From: Favolaschia claudopus | Taxonomy: Eukaryota; Basidiomycota; Agaricomycetes; Agaricales; Mycenaceae | Assembly: GCA_037176885.1 (NCBI GenBank) | Contig: JAWWNJ010000115.1 | Span: forward strand, 124,001 to 188,000 | Length of the DNA: 64,000 nt | Direction: 5' to 3' | Shown: positions 11,222 to 23,578 of the stretch, in pieces | Numbering within the stretch: position 1 is the stretch's first letter | Layout: each line of letters opens with the position of its first letter | Program-made: the position numbers and the translations under genes | The notes under the pieces: generated by a model | The model's input: the letters and a program-made list of their open reading frames with translations, nothing else | What the model was told of the DNA's origin: nothing | The model's database searches: none

Positions 11222-11583
11222 TTGTGGGCGCCATGGAAGATCCTGCGCCGACTTGCTGGCCCCCTCCTTCGCTTTCGGTGGACCTCAGCTCCCTGCGTGT
11301 TTTCGTGGGACTGCGAAGCTGTTACACGATAATCCTATGCTAGCTCGCTAATCAGGAGTTTCGGACACGTCCCTTCTGTGCATGGCTGCGATGCTCTTCG
11401 TTTGTGTGGATGAATGTCTAGAGGGACTCGCGTCTTCCGCATTTCTGATGATTCAAGCATACAAAAACCCGCCCTGTTCCTCAGTCCCCTGCACCGTACA
11501 TTTTACAAAGCAATTGAATGGCCACCTGTTTGCCATGGCGCCATTCCGCAACCAAGACGCAGAAGTCTCGTCCAGTATTTGAC
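11222..11583 (+). pseudogene. decayed copy of the ORF that precedes the second NB-ARC gene
   Basis: This stretch matches, in the same relative position, the 278-aa frame at 28495-29331 upstream of the second NB-ARC gene. Both share IVGAMEE-like, HLFAMA and QDAE...VS-stop segments, and the DNA is similar for several hundred bases. Here the reading is broken into pieces in different frames. It is therefore a relic carried along with the NB-ARC duplication. Confidence 0.5.
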
Positions 11584-11668
11584 GTCCCTCTTCTTACATG
11601 GCCATCGAGATTGACTCTTCGCTCAGCGTCCGTTGACCGAGAAGAATTGTGCGGTGCCCAGGCCTACA

Positions 11669-14532
11669 ATGTACGCCGTCAGCGGGGGCAGGGCGCTAGC
11701 GGAGGCGCTGGATAGCGCGGCGGACTTGATTCCCCTGCCCTTTCTTTCCGCCTTCGTCGACATTGCCATCAAAGTCCTGGAGGCTTGCGAGGTACCTATT
11801 TCCCTTCAGACCGAGCTTTGGGGGTTCTGACTAGCGGCAGGAAGCAACAGCCATTGAGGAGGACCTGATGGACCTTCAAGGAAGGGTGTACGATCTCATG
11901 CTTGCCGTTGTCCACACCGTGCCGGTCAATAGAAATGCATCGATCGCGCTGCAAGACAAGGTCAGGAGACTTCAATTGTGAGTTCCATGTCGGTCTTCTC
12001 CGGACTTTTTGTGACTGCTTCCAGGATTCTTGACGGCATTCTCTCCGACGTCGCCAAAATCAATGCACAGAAGAAGTGGCTGCTGCTTTTCTTTCACAGT
12101 CTGAATAAGGACCGCGTAGATAGATGCGTTAGTCGTCTGAACGCTGCTCTCGAGCAATTTACCGTGCGTTTTCTGTCCCTCGCCGGGTTATCGGGACTAA
12201 TCTTCTCACAGGTGGTTAATCAGATACAGGTGGAAGATCTTTTGGACAAGATCAGAGCCGATTACTCTGCGTTTGGCGCTCAGCTCAACCGAATCGAAGA
12301 CGCAGTGAACCGGACTACGCAGCCTCACAACGCGCCCTCGGCACACCCGAGACAGGACATGCCTCCGCCATCGCGTAGATTATTTGGTCGGGAGGCTCTC
12401 ATCGATGAGATCGCCTCGCTTCTCAGCGTCGAAAGCACCTCGCGAGCATCACAGGAGCTGGTGGGATGGGGAAGACAAGTGTCGCACTCGCTGTGGCTGA
12501 AAGCCCGACAATAACGAATCTTTTCAAGAAGGAATATATCTTTTGGATTCCCTGTATCGAGGCTAAATCGTCAGATCTCTTCCGCCGCATCCTGTACGCT
12601 CAGCTTCGCGTCACTGCCGAAACATACGACAGCCTCGAAACCCTTCTGGAGGAGCTCGACGCTAACAAGGAGCGACGGCTACTGCTCCTAGACAACTTCG
12701 AGACTCCATGGTTGTCTGGTCAAGACCGAGAGGAAGTCGTTCACATTCTCGCGCGGCTAGCAGCGCTGCCTCACATTGCCCTCCTCGTCACCATGAGCTC
12801 CGGCTTCACGCCTGGCGACATTGAGTGGCAGCATCGACCATTGGCGCCCCTGGATCCCAGTGCAGCTCGAGACGCATTCAAAGCGAAGTACCGCGATGCC
12901 GCTGGTGGGGACCAGCTCGCTGAGGATCAGCGCGAGCTCGACGAATTCCTTGCGTCCATCGGGCATATGCCCTTAGCCATCACGCTCGCCGCAGCTATTG
13001 GTGGGCGTTTGAGGGTGTCCCCTGCTGAGCTCCTCCGAGACTGGAGAACTGCGGGTATTGGAATCATGTCCGGGCACGAAACGCTGAGCATGGACGAGAC
13101 CATTCGCGTCTCGATGGAGCGTGGCGTCGTGCGGTCGAATCCAGATGCGATGAAGATCCTCGCTGTCCTCTCTATGCTTCCCGCTGGGACGAATGGGGAT
13201 AATCTGCGCTGGTGGGCGCCCTCGGTGGCTTCGCCGTTCGCTGCGGTGCAGACGTTACGAGCAGCCGCTCTCGTTGAGCAAGGCGACGGGCCGTTTGCCG
13301 GTTCTCGTATCTTCGTCCGTCCGACTATTTTATCGTATATGTCCCAGCAAAACCGTATATCGGTCGAGATCCGTAACCAAGTTCATGATGCTTGTTACGC
13401 GTTTGTCCTGAGACACAAGTCTATACCGGACGAACGCAAATTCAAGGCTGACCTAGCCGCGCTCGCGGCCGAGGAGTCCAACATCCAAGGTCTGCTCACG
13501 GACACCGAGTTACCCGATCTTCGTCCGAATGTTATTGACGCTCTTATCGCCTTTGGGTTCTACCCATCTTGGACCAAAGCTAGCACAGCGGTCGCCTCGC
13601 GTGCTCTGAAGATCGCTCAGGCAGCTCGCGACGCTATTGCGGCCGTGAATGGGACAGATATGAGCGCTGCTGCTCGTCGTGTCGCCGAAGCTCATCAGTG
13701 TTTGGCCGCCTCATACTCTACTCTGAGCCAGTACAAGAAAGCATCGAGACATTTCGAGCAGGCGTCGGTTTGTTTCAAAAGCTTACCAGAAGGAGCGGAC
13801 CTTCGTAGCTCTGGCGAATGTTCCATGCAGTCACTACGAATGTGGAGGTTGATGAAAACACCCAAAAGTGGGGAGAGTCTCGAGCCTTTGGTCAAGACCA
13901 CCCAGACGGACCTTTCGCACGATCCCGTCAAAAAATATCATGTTGCCCTTGGTCTGCTCTGTTTGGGGGAATTCCAGTGGTGGCTCCGGCGCGGCGACGA
14001 AGCCCTTGAGACTCTCGGATCTGCGAAGACAATTTTCGACCAGCTGGACTGTCCTGCCAGCGCTGCGGAATGCTTATATTACATAGCGCGGTCTCACATG
14101 CGTCGCAACGAACCTTCCGAGGCCCTTCAAGTAGCCAGAGATGCTCTAACGAGGGCCGAAGAATCTGGCGAGCTCGGATTGCTCTGTCGCATCCTTGGAA
14201 TCAATGCACGATATCTCATGATCCTGGAGCTGCACGACGATGCTTTGTCGATGATCACACGATACCTTGCGGCTGGCCAGTCCGTAGGTTTCCCCATCGG
14301 CATTGCACAAAGTCTGGAGCTCTTGGCCTACAATTGTGCTGCCAGGATGGACATTTCCGGCGCTCGCGTTGCTTACGAAGCAGCGCAGGCTCAGTTTCGC
14401 AAGAGGGGGTCGACACGACCGGGGCGCAGAGGGGTCGCAAGATGCACAGAAAACGTCGAAAGGCTTCGCGTATTGCCAGAATTGAATCAAGATTCGTTTG
14501 CTACGGTGTCGAAGCCAGTCCCTTGGTGCTGA
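11669..14532 (+). pseudogene. NB-ARC/TPR STAND protein, copy 1, frame broken at the P-loop
   Basis: Exons are 11669-11791, 11841-11977, 12025-12163 and 12212-14532. The introns match those of the copy at 25542-28409, including an in-frame 48-nt intron (12164-12211). The N-terminal ~200 residues are helical and resemble the four-helix adaptor bundles (MLKL/HeLo type) of fungal NLR-like proteins. A NB-ARC NTPase follows (MGKTS, RRLLLLDNFETPW, GHMPLAITLAAA), then TPR-like repeats to the stop. Compared with copy 2, four bases (TGTG) are missing between 12446 and 12447, just before the P-loop. The upstream frame runs off, and a new 688-codon frame starts at ATG 12466 inside GGMGKTS. The full-length product is thus interrupted, while the downstream NB-ARC/TPR part stays open without further breaks. 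Such STAND proteins act as signal-induced switches in non-self recognition; the role here is inferred. Confidence 0.75.
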
Positions 14533-14852
14533 GTCGAGAGTCACTTGGTTGTGAGTGATGGAGTATGATCTTCGTACTTGAAAGAGCTGCATTGTCCTGT
14601 GAGTCCCTGCCTCGAAGTTGCGGGGCTTGATCTAATGTATTCCATCGTAGCTTGCTGTATTTAGCCGCTACTAATGCGGCCGCCGCAGGTGATATGATCA
14701 GAACAAATGCGAATAATATGCAGTTTATTTAGTTCTACACCTATGACCCTCTGAAGTGAATCACGTTGAACGAATTGCAAGACTGAACAAAAAGCGTTGA
14801 TTGATTTGGGAATATAATCACTAATTTGCTTATTAATTCGTGACATAACACG

Positions 14853-14866
14853 CCACGAGACTGTGA
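14853..14866 (+). promoter_or_regulatory. BTB-promoter dyad element, 84 bp before ATG 14950
   Basis: CACGAGACTGTGAC followed by TTCTCGCG. The same core and spaced CGCG tail occur before several array BTB genes (31585, 50123, 51471, 61722, 25013). This copy is in front of the most distant BTB gene of the window and in the opposite orientation. The motif is seen directly; its role as a protein-binding site is inferred. Confidence 0.45.
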
Positions 14867-14949
14867 CTTCTCGCGTTTTCTTTTCGTCCTTTGCTTCCAT
14901 CTGCTCGTTTGCCCATAATAGGGACGGCTCCCCGAGGCTCGCGACGGAA

Positions 14950-16927
14950 ATGACATCCAACATTGCAGAGATACCTTCAATTGTTGCAAAGATGGAGCCC
15001 GTAGACGAGGCTCGCGTCCTCACTTCTCAAACAGATCTCAAGAATTCGGGAGATGTGTCCACGGACTGCGAAAGAGCTTTATCCAGCAAAGTACGCAAGT
15101 TCGATTCTAGTGCTCATGCCACTCGTAATCTCAATGATCAGGCTGGAGAAGAGAGCCTGAATGCTATCAGTCTGCCCGTCGCACGCGGTGAAACAGGTCC
15201 TGCTGTGCCTTCCGAAGATTCAACTGGAACCAATACCGATCCTCAACAAAATGCTGATGCTACTATTGCTACCTCAGACTCTACTGAAAGTAATCCGACT
15301 CCTCAAATTCAAGCCGATCATAACCAGGTTGTCCCCGTCTCGCGCCCAGAATCAGATCACGGAGACGATACGACAGTCGGCTCTCAGCCACCCAGCCCCC
15401 GCATCGCGTTCAGCTCTATATTTCCTCAATTGTCGCCGCCACTTGAGCCTGTCAAAACTCGTGTCATCGACGACATTCCCCCCATCTCAGAAGACGAGGA
15501 CGACTTGCCTCTCCCAACGCTCCAGAATATGATCGCGGATACGCGCCCTGATTATGGCTCGCAGAAACGAAGCCAAGAGAAGGTGAGCCGCTTGAGTCTG
15601 ATGCGCGTATCTTTCCGATTTTGACGTTCTCAAAGAGTTCGTCCCGCCTTTCCCAACCCATTAAGCAAGAAAAAGTGGGTATAGTCCAACTCGAAAAGTT
15701 CCTTTGAGTTTCTCATTGTTGGCAGGTTTCGACTTCACAACCGCACGGAACACCTCCGCGCTCTCGATCTCATAGTTTCATCGACCTCACCGACTCCCCG
15801 CCTTCGACAAAAGCGCGGTCGCCTTCCCTTCCAGCTCAAACACCTACTAAACGAAAATACACGCCTACCTCAGTCCCCCCGGATCTCAGTTCCCCTCCCG
15901 CCAAGCGTTCCAAAACAGCCTTTACAGCCAATTTACCTGCTCACAAACACGCCGTTCACTGGGCTCTCGACGGGAGCATCGTCATCCAGATCCAGGACAC
16001 GAAATTCCGACTGCATCAAAGCCACCTCGCGAAACACAGTCCGTGGTTTGCGGGCCTTGTGAACGGCGAGAGAGTGGCGGGTGGAGAATACGTCGAGCGC
16101 GGTGATGAGGACGGATCGATGCCGATATACATTCTAAATCTTCCGGGGCTTAGTGCGAAGGATTTCGCGCGTCTTTTGGATACGATTGACCTTGCCATGT
16201 ACGCATGCCAATTTATTTCTCTCTTTGATGCTGAAGTTGATTTGATGAAAGCACGTACGCCAACCGCGACCCATCCTTCGGGCGCATCACTGCCATTCTC
16301 CGTGTCTCGACTATCCTCAGCTTCAACGACTACCGCGACTGGGCCGTTCGTTTCCTGGAAGACCAGTGGTCGCCCGACCTCGCCGAGCTCTCACGCGCCC
16401 GCCTCCCACACGCAACGGAAATCGTCGTCCTCGCCCGCGCATGTGACGTCCCCTCGCTCCTCAAACGCGCTTTGTACGAGCTCGTCCGTATGGCGGGGTA
16501 CGGGCAGAACGACGTCAACGACGGCGACGATCGCGATCCTGCCCACACCATTTCGACGCATGACCTCCGCACGCTCGTCAAAGCCCGCGAACAGCTCGCG
16601 GCCGTCTGGACGCAGACCACCTCGCCGTTTTCCTCGCCCGACTTCATGGTCTGCGCCTCCTCACAGCTTCCCATCCCCGCGGCGCCCGTGCCATGCGTCG
16701 TTACGGACGGGTTCGCGTTCAATAAGGCGTATCATAAGCTGGTATACGAGCCGCACATGATGGAGGAGTATTTGTATGATCCGGTGTGTGGGTTGAAGGC
16801 GTTGATGGATGCGGATTGGGAGGGGGAGGGGTTTTGTGAGGCGTGTGTGAGGCTGAGGAGGGAGGTGTGGGGGAAGAAGAGGGAGAAGGTTTGGGAAAAT
16901 CTGGATATCTGGTTTGGCTTGGGGTGA
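14950..16927 (+). CDS. BTB/POZ protein with long disordered N-terminus
   Basis: Four exons (14950-15582, 15636-15674, 15726-16198, 16252-16927) join in frame to about 606 aa. Residues 1-270 are Ser/Pro/Thr-rich and probably disordered, with basic KRKYTP and AKRSK patches that could be nuclear signals. The BTB core follows: VHWALDGSIVIQIQDTKFRLH, HSPWFAGL, then TYANRDPSFGRITAILRVSTILSF and a long helical C-terminal region. The gene ends with a C-x2-C (GFCEACVRLRREVW), echoing the array proteins although overall similarity is low. This is a widespread mushroom BTB type of unknown function. It lies just downstream of NB-ARC copy 1, and its promoter carries the dyad element shared with the array genes. 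Confidence 0.85.
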
Positions 16928-17348
16928 GCTGGGTCCGATTGAGGCGAGCTGGGTTAGGTGGATCGGGGTATAGATGGTTTTCAAGTGGTCGACGAAGAAT
17001 CGAAAGGGATACAAACGCTCCAAGGACCCGCATAATTATCGACGTGGATAACTCAAACGAAAAATAGTAGCGTATTAGTCACTAGCTACATAAGCTCTCC
17101 TAGTAATGCAGCAGCGTAAATTCGAGATTGTGGTTGAGTTGTTGCGCATTGCGCACCCCTCGAAGCATTGCTCGCACGATTCTTTAGAGATCTTCCCGAA
17201 TTCGAAAACTGATTATGATGCTCCTCTATCGGCTCATGAACAATCGCGGATTAACATACGATATATTGGCATGAAAAGAATTGACACTCCATTGTGATTT
17301 TCTTCGAACATATACGACTGTCCGGATGCAGAACGGTCCAACTTGCTG
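16928..17348. other. convergent intergenic spacer
   Basis: 3' flanks of two BTB genes meet here. No gene or repeat is recognised. Confidence 0.5.
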
Positions 17349-18372
17349 TTATGCCTCCATAGCTTCCTTCATCGCCTCTCGCCTCATCTCCATCAAATCT
17401 GCCCAACTAGACAATCCGAACATCGCTGGCATGCCCTCCCAAAATCGGCGCTGCTCCTCCGAGAACATACCCGCACCAAGGTCTCCGCAGCCTGAACATA
17501 GGGCGTCACCTGGGCTCATATAATCAAGCACCCACTTGTCGAGAGGGTCCAGATCCACCTCGTCATCTCTCCAGCACTCTATATTATTGAGCGCTTCTGA
17601 GGCTACGCGTCGGCAGCTGTCTGATGCGCAGGACTCGGTGGGAATGCCAGTGAGAAACTGATGAGTGGTTGAGACTGCACGAGCACATTTCAGTTGTGCC
17701 GTCCAGCACATTCGCACCTCGTCGGGTCGCAGGTCATCGTAAATTGCTTGTATGGTGTCGGAATCCTTGATCATGGTATAGTATGCCGTTGGAAGGATCC
17801 ATAGAGTACCAACTTCTGACGCGGCGCGGATAGCAGATAAAGAGTTCCCCGTATGATACTCTCTGATGTGTTGTGTGGTCGTACGCGGTATGGAGCGGCC
17901 GCTTTGATACTCCGACAAAGTGGTCGGGTATAGGAGTTCCAAGTGAGACAAAGCACGGCGGAAAAGAAATTGGACGTCGTATTTGTGCGCCAGTCGCATG
18001 ACGCCGATGACAGCGGGAAAAGTTACGGGCGATGGGGGCGGCATGAAGAAACTATATAAAAAGCGAAAAAAAAGTCAATCTCAAAACTTTGATGGATCAG
18101 AGGAAGGGCAGTCATCTAGAGTCAAATATTGCCCTTAGAAAGACTTCGAATTCAGCTGCCGAGTCGTGAAGACGAACCGCATCTTGTCTAGGTAGGGTAT
18201 CGCCTTCCGATTGTGGGGGCTGGGGGAATGCTATCATATCCCGAAAAACAGAAGATCGTGCTCCTAGAATATCGCTATGGACGCGAAAAATGGTGTTTTC
18301 TGCACGAAGGATCAGGTTCCCGTGGGGAAACCACAGATCTTCGACGCGTTCAAGTTGGAGGTCAGATTCCAT
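17349..18372 (-). CDS. BTB-array protein with a lost splice donor
   Basis: Exon 1 (18116-18372) has LERVEDLWFPHGNLILRAEN, ARSSVFRDMIAFPQPPQ and ends at FDS as in all paralogues. Exon 2 (17349-18051) begins FFMPPPSPVTF and runs through MRLAHKYDVQFLFRRALSHLE, the CASDSC and LCSGC cysteine pairs and FWEGMPAMFGLSSWADL, about 319 aa if joined. The intron (18052-18115) ends normally (TATATAG), but the donor reads CTAG|ATGACT where the divergently placed paralogue has CTAG|GTGACT. Without splicing translation stops at TGA 18112-18114, leaving only the 86-residue N-half. Both exons are otherwise undamaged, so the lesion is recent, or an alternative donor is used. The gene is divergent from the BTB gene at 18835. 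Confidence 0.75.
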
Positions 18373-18834
18373 TGTGGATTGAATTCAGCAAAAATTCAGC
18401 GAGGGTTGGGGGAAAATCGGCGTTACAGGACTAGATCTGAGCAGAAGCAGTCAGAGTTGAGAGATAACAGTCTCTCAGCGTCGTTCGCAAGCCAGAGAGC
18501 GCTATTTTGTCAGGCAAGTCAAGAGGCAAGTTGATAGTAATAATAAAGAAAGAGGGCATCAGTGCGTGACACTCTGTGACCATTCAACCTGTCAGCGTTT
18601 TCGAAGGCATTTTCCTTCTCGGTAATTTCAAAAATTATCAGGAGGTTCATGTAGCTACAAGGTGGTTGTGACATTTGCGGCCAAAAGACACGGAGTCGCA
18701 AAATGGCGACCCAAAGTTCAGCAACGGAATCCGTGATAGCATCAAATTACGGCTTCGTACTAACGTCGTTGCTTCCTGCCTTCACCTCGCCTTTCAACGC
18801 CAGCCCCCGATCCACGGTGAAGCCACAAATTGTT

Positions 18835-19833
18835 ATGGCCAATAATACAGCTCCAGAACGCGTTGATTATCTTTGGTTTCCCGATGCTGACCTGGTCCTT
18901 CGCGCCGAGAACTCGATGTTCCGCGTTTCCAGTGGCATTCTGGCCGCTCGATCCTCTGTCTTCAGAGATATGACTACATTACCTCAACCTATGCCGTTGG
19001 AAGATGAGACGGTTGATGGATGCATCGTTGTCCGTCTTCACGACTCGGCCGCCGAAGCGAAATGTTTCTTAAGAGCGATATTCGACTCTAGGTGACTGTT
19101 CTCTATATGGTATCGAGTTGCTAACAACTGAACCGTTTTTATGTGCAGTTTTTTCATGCCGCCTCCATCAACTGTACTTCTCACCACAGTCATTGGTGTC
19201 ATGCGACTGGCCCACAAATATCACATCCCATATCTATTTCGGCGTGCTATATCCCATCTCGACGTGTTATGCCCAACCGCTCTGTCGGAGTTCCAAGCCT
19301 CAATCGCCTCTTTGGCCATGACTCATCACATTATCCTCGATATGCAACCAGTCAGCATAATTCGAACCGTGTCCGAAGTTGGCGCTTTGTGGTTGCTCCC
19401 AGTGGTTTATTATTCATGGATTAGTAACCTTCCCCCAACGTCGGAGATATTTGACGGCCTGCAGCCCAACGAGCTGCGAATATGTTGGGCTGCACAACTG
19501 CAATGCATGCGTGCTGTCGGAATAACTAATCGATTCCTTCGCAATCTCCCGACTGACTCATGCAGTTCGGCTCAGTGCTCTGACTTGATTTGTGATGCGC
19601 AGAGCTCAGTAGATGGCTGGAGCGAAGATGGGGAGATTGTGTTGGATTTAGATCCTCTTGGATCTTGGGTTTTCAGTTACATGAACGCTCGACAACTATG
19701 TCCAGAGTGCGAAGCCGTTGGTCGACCTTTGTTCTCCAATGCTCAAGAACAATTTTGGGAGCGTTTGCCAGGTATACTTGCGCTTCCTACATGGGCGGAA
19801 CTGATAGAAATGCGGCGAAAGGTGATGGAATGA
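18835..19833 (+). CDS. BTB-array protein
   Basis: Exons 18835-19091 and 19149-19833 (intron GTGACT...GTGCAG, 57 nt) encode about 313 aa. I place the start at ATG 18835 because RVDYLWFPDADLVLRAEN follows at the family's usual distance. An in-frame ATG at 18703 would add 44 unrelated residues. The product has ARSSVFRDM, VVRLHDSAAEAKCFLRAIFDS, FFMPPPSTV, MRLAHKYHIPYLFRRAISHLD, CSSAQC, LCPEC and FWERLPGILALPTWAEL. No break is visible. The 460-bp divergent spacer to the 18372 gene holds CGTGACACTCTGTGAC (about 18565-18580), a looser version of the dyad element. Confidence 0.85.
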
Positions 19834-20097
19834 GAGGGAGAACCAACAGCATAAATGGCGTACAATAAAACACATTTGTAACATGCAATCGAAAAATCAC
19901 AATTTTGGCAAGATTTTCGATATTCTACGAGGCTTCAGAAGACGATTTTTTAGGCGCACAAAGATGCTGCATCACAGTGGGTCAATTGAATTTGTGGAGA
20001 AAAGAATGAAGACTATACATTGTGAGTCAGGGCGTGAAGTGTGACTTCTGTCTGCTCTTGGCAGTCGTAGCCATCCCTGTCCCAAATCTGAGCATTT

Positions 20098-21635
20098 TCA
20101 CGGAAGATAATACACCAGAATAACGTACGGGCAATCTTCGAGAGCATCATAACCGTCTACAGTTATGCCCTCAATTTAAAAGGGTCTGCGGCGGAGATGT
20201 TGAATTCACGCACCTTTCAATTTTCGTTCCAGTAACCAGATATGTAGATGCGCGGACACAAATTTATTGAGGCATGTGCTGCACAAAGCGTCTGATTTGT
20301 TCCAATCTTTGAATTTGTCTTCGGTTCGCGGGACTTCGAAGAGTTCTGCCATCATTCTGGGAATGTTTTTATTTGGTTTGGCGTCATCGAACACCCCCAT
20401 GTCGGTAAAATTGCCGGTTATTTTTCCGCGAAGGAGAGGGCGGAGGTCGAGATGCAGTTCGTTCCAATCTTCCTACAATGAATGCTAGACCTTTGACGAG
20501 GACAATATGGACGCACTTGCTTCTTTGCGTAGCTGTGTGTTATCACGGCGCCCACAACGGTCGCCTCGAAGGCAAGATTATTTAGCTTTTGAACTTAAGA
20601 AAAATGAAACAATCCATACAAGCGGCGGCGGAAGGTGAGACCTCTTGTTTGTCTAGAAGAATTTCTCGCATTTCTTCGTCAGAGTTCGAAGGGGCATCCA
20701 CCTGGCGTTGATTCCAAATTCTTTGCAACGGCGCTGTGAAGAAGTTTAAGAGAAGGGAAAACGGGCCAGCAGACCAAACGGTGTCGCCGATTTGCTCGAC
20801 AAGGGTGCTAATCTCTTGACACTGATGAGCTTCCAGTACGCTCGCTGGTCCGGGCGAGATGAGCATGTCACTGTTGACTAAACGAATTAATCAGAATTAA
20901 GAGGAAGAGAAATCAGAAATTGAATTGAACTAGGGAACATACCGCGAATCGCGTCGTCATCATCATCGAGGTCTCCATCTTCGCCGCCAGAACTCAATGC
21001 GACTGATCGAAGGAACGTTAAGGTCGCGTTCAATTCCACCAACTCGTTTGTCGAATATTTGTCCAGCATGGCGGTGCGGCGCGAAACAATTTCGTCGCGT
21101 TCATTCTCCTCGAGTTCCATGACTGAATCTTCATCGTCGGGCATGCTAAACACGTCGCAGTATAGCATAACACGGTACATGGCGCGCGTAAAACGAAGGG
21201 ACTCCGCCAAAGTAAGCTTGCTCGTTTAAGACATTGTGTCGCGGTACCTGGACAAAGATATGGCATGAGTTACGCGTTCGTTGGCTCCGCGAATTCACAA
21301 GAAAGTTACTTCAGCCTGAAGATAGCCTCTAATTCATTAACCACATTGGCGTTTACTCGAAGACGGATAAATTCCTCCTTGCTGAACGCGTCGAATTCTT
21401 CATCACTGCTGGTGGTATCTTCATTTTTTGCGTAGCGTAAGACCCGCACCGCGTCTGCCAACGCCGGCCCGACTACGTTCGTTGCGACGGAACGGAGTGT
21501 CGATTTCGGGTGGGTCTGGAAGACATTGTACCATGCTTTCGAGACGCAAATGGCGGCAAGAAGTGTTTGAAAGGTGGGAGACCATTGGAGGATGCGGTCG
21601 AGGATGTCATTGGGGAGAATGAGCGTAGGAGGCAT
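20098..21635 (-). CDS. F-box protein, copy 2
   Basis: Paralogue of the 5516-7327 gene. ATG 21635 starts MPPTLILPNDILDRIL with an F-box-like ICVSKAWYNVFQTHP. Exon 1 ends at 21310 (donor GTAACT). The next exon carries LAESLRFTRAMYRVMLYCDVF, matching copy 1. Further exons encode an acidic GEDGDLDDDDD segment, SPGPASVLEA, AACMDC, then DWNELHLDLRPLLRGKITG and LCSTCLNKFVSAHLHIWLLERKLKG. The last short exon ends at 20098. The second acceptor (ACGAG, about 21222) was chosen because an upstream CAG would give an in-frame stop. The C-terminal tail lacks the Cys/Trp-rich ending of copy 1. Internal exon limits are approximate. Confidence 0.7.
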
Positions 21636-22155
21636 GGGATGATGGTGGTTCGCTTGAGAGGGGTTTGTATGTGCACTAAATATTCCCATTTGGGAGAGCA
21701 TCAAAAATATATGGAAAAGCAATATGGAAAACGCGACAATGTCGGTGAACGATGTGCAAGTTGAAAGTTAAACCTGTTCTCAGGGAGAAACAGAAGAAGT
21801 GAAGAAGTTCGTAGGGAATAGGTATCTGGCCGAGAGTCCAAAAAAATCAAGGGAGCAACTCCGTTGATTTGTTCGATGTGTTGGTGGACATCACAGTAGA
21901 CGAGAATTCGACTTTGATTAGAGTCGGGAATTCAAAGAGTTGTTATGTCTCGCAAAACCTTGGGAAAACCTGTAAAACATGTTACCGCGTTTAATTTTTG
22001 TGATCTGGGTAATCTAGAACGGGCCCGGGGAAGAAGGTAGTGAGAGTGCTAGATACTTGGAATACATGAAGCTTCTCATTCAAGTTTATCCGGCTCTATG
22101 ACCAGCGCTTCAATTTACGAACAACAAAAAGCTGAAACAAAATATCGTACTCACA
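21636..22155. other. intergenic
   Basis: Promoter side of F-box copy 2 and 3' flank of the next BTB gene. Nothing further is recognised. Confidence 0.5.
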
Positions 22156-23205
22156 TCAATCACAAATACTATCGTCCATGAAGTGCCGTCGTAACTTTGC
22201 CAGCTCCGCCCTGGATGGCAGCCCGAATACAGATGGCAGCTCCTCCCAAAACTCTTCTTGTGCGCGGACGAATTCTTGTTCTCCAGCCACATGACAAGGA
22301 GAGCATAACCGCGTCCAGATGTTTTCCGGTAGACAGTCGAGTATGGACGCTGGCGACAAAGGCTCTAACAGGCGCGGGTCCTCGGTTTCCCTCCAACGTT
22401 CAAGCTCGCCTTGCGCTAAGACTATGGCCTGTTCGCATTTCGACACAGCTGAATCGCAGATTGAGCAAGGAAGGGTTCGGAAAAATCTGTGCATCGATAT
22501 CGTAGCGGGAGGAAATTTTGACCGCGCGTCCAGACAGCGCTGTTGTTCATTGGAATCCGGAACAGTCACCTCCATGAAATCGGGGGCAGTCGCCAGATAA
22601 TAATATGCTGTGGGAAGGATCCACAGAGCCCTGACTTCGAGGGCAGCTTGGATAGCAAGCAAATCTACGATCCCGTCTCCTGTGAACCGAACATGATGTT
22701 TGTGCTCGTGGTCGCGAGCCTCGAGGAAAGCAGAGAAACTCGGAGGGTATAACAATTCGAGATGCGATATGGCGCGCCGGAACAAGTACTGTACGTCGTA
22801 CTTGTGAGCCAGCCGCATGACGCCAATGACCGTCGTATAATCAACCGGAGCCGGTGGGGGCATAAAGAAACTTGGATAATATATCATTCATTTCATCCAG
22901 AAATTTCGACACTGGAAAGTATAAGTATACCTAGAGTCGAATATTGCTCTGAGAAAAACCTGCACTTCGGCGGCCGAATCGTATAGACGAATGACATTAC
23001 GTCCATCCACGGTATCTTCACCAGAATCCGGTGACTGTTCGAAAGCAATGTCTGCCATATCGCGGAATACAGAAGATCGAGCTCCCAAGAGGTCACCGTG
23101 AACACGGAAAAGCGAATTTTCTGCACGCAGAATGAGACTAGCTTGAGGAAACCAGAGGTCAGAGATTCTGCGAGCTTCAGCGAGCGGCAAATCCAGAGCA
23201 GCCAT
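22156..23205 (-). CDS. BTB-array protein next to the retrotransposon
   Basis: Exons 22931-23205 and 22156-22870 (intron GTATAC...CCAAG, 60 nt) give about 329 aa. It has ARRISDLWFPQASLILRAENSLFRVH, ARSSVFRDM, FLRAIFDS, FFMPPPAPVDYTTVIGVMRLAHKYDVQYLFRRAISHLE, CDSAVSKC (x6 spacing, longer than in paralogues), LCSPC and FWEELPSVFGLPSRAEL. The reading is intact. An upstream in-frame ATG at 23238 would add 11 residues. The LTR element begins 70 bp upstream of the ATG, so the native promoter is displaced by 1.7 kb, including the dyad element now at 25013. Confidence 0.85.
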
Positions 23206-23275
23206 GATCCCAACGGCGGCGATAGACGGAACAGGCAAAGGGTATGATGTTTACTTGTGCTTACGATGTTGTTAC

Positions 23276-23482
23276 TATCAGAATATATACCGAGGCGGCT
23301 GAAAGCCGGGAGAGCTCACAGAGGACGACGAGCTGGAGGACGGGTGCGGGGACGCAGACGACGAGGGACGTGGGGGTAAAAGACAAGATAATTCAATATC
23401 GATCTACGCGCGACAGGATGTGAGAAGTATGATACTACTACCGGGACTCTCGGACCGACGCGAATATATACAGGTTCTGACA
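23276..23482 (-). repeat. 3' LTR
   Basis: 207-bp copy identical by eye to 24798-25004. It is flanked by GTTAC at 23271-23275. Confidence 0.9.
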
Positions 23483-23578
23483 CTCCCACCTTTGCGAGGA
23501 CCGATGGAGAGAAACGGAAAATCAAAAGGCATAATGAACTCCCACCGGATCTGATATCTCCCACCCAATCCAATGTTC

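Noticed and set aside
18052..18115. Possible minor-class AT-AC intron in the BTB gene
   Set aside because: The intron ends in AG, lacks the long conserved U12-type donor, and the paralogue has an ordinary GT donor. A point mutation is simpler.
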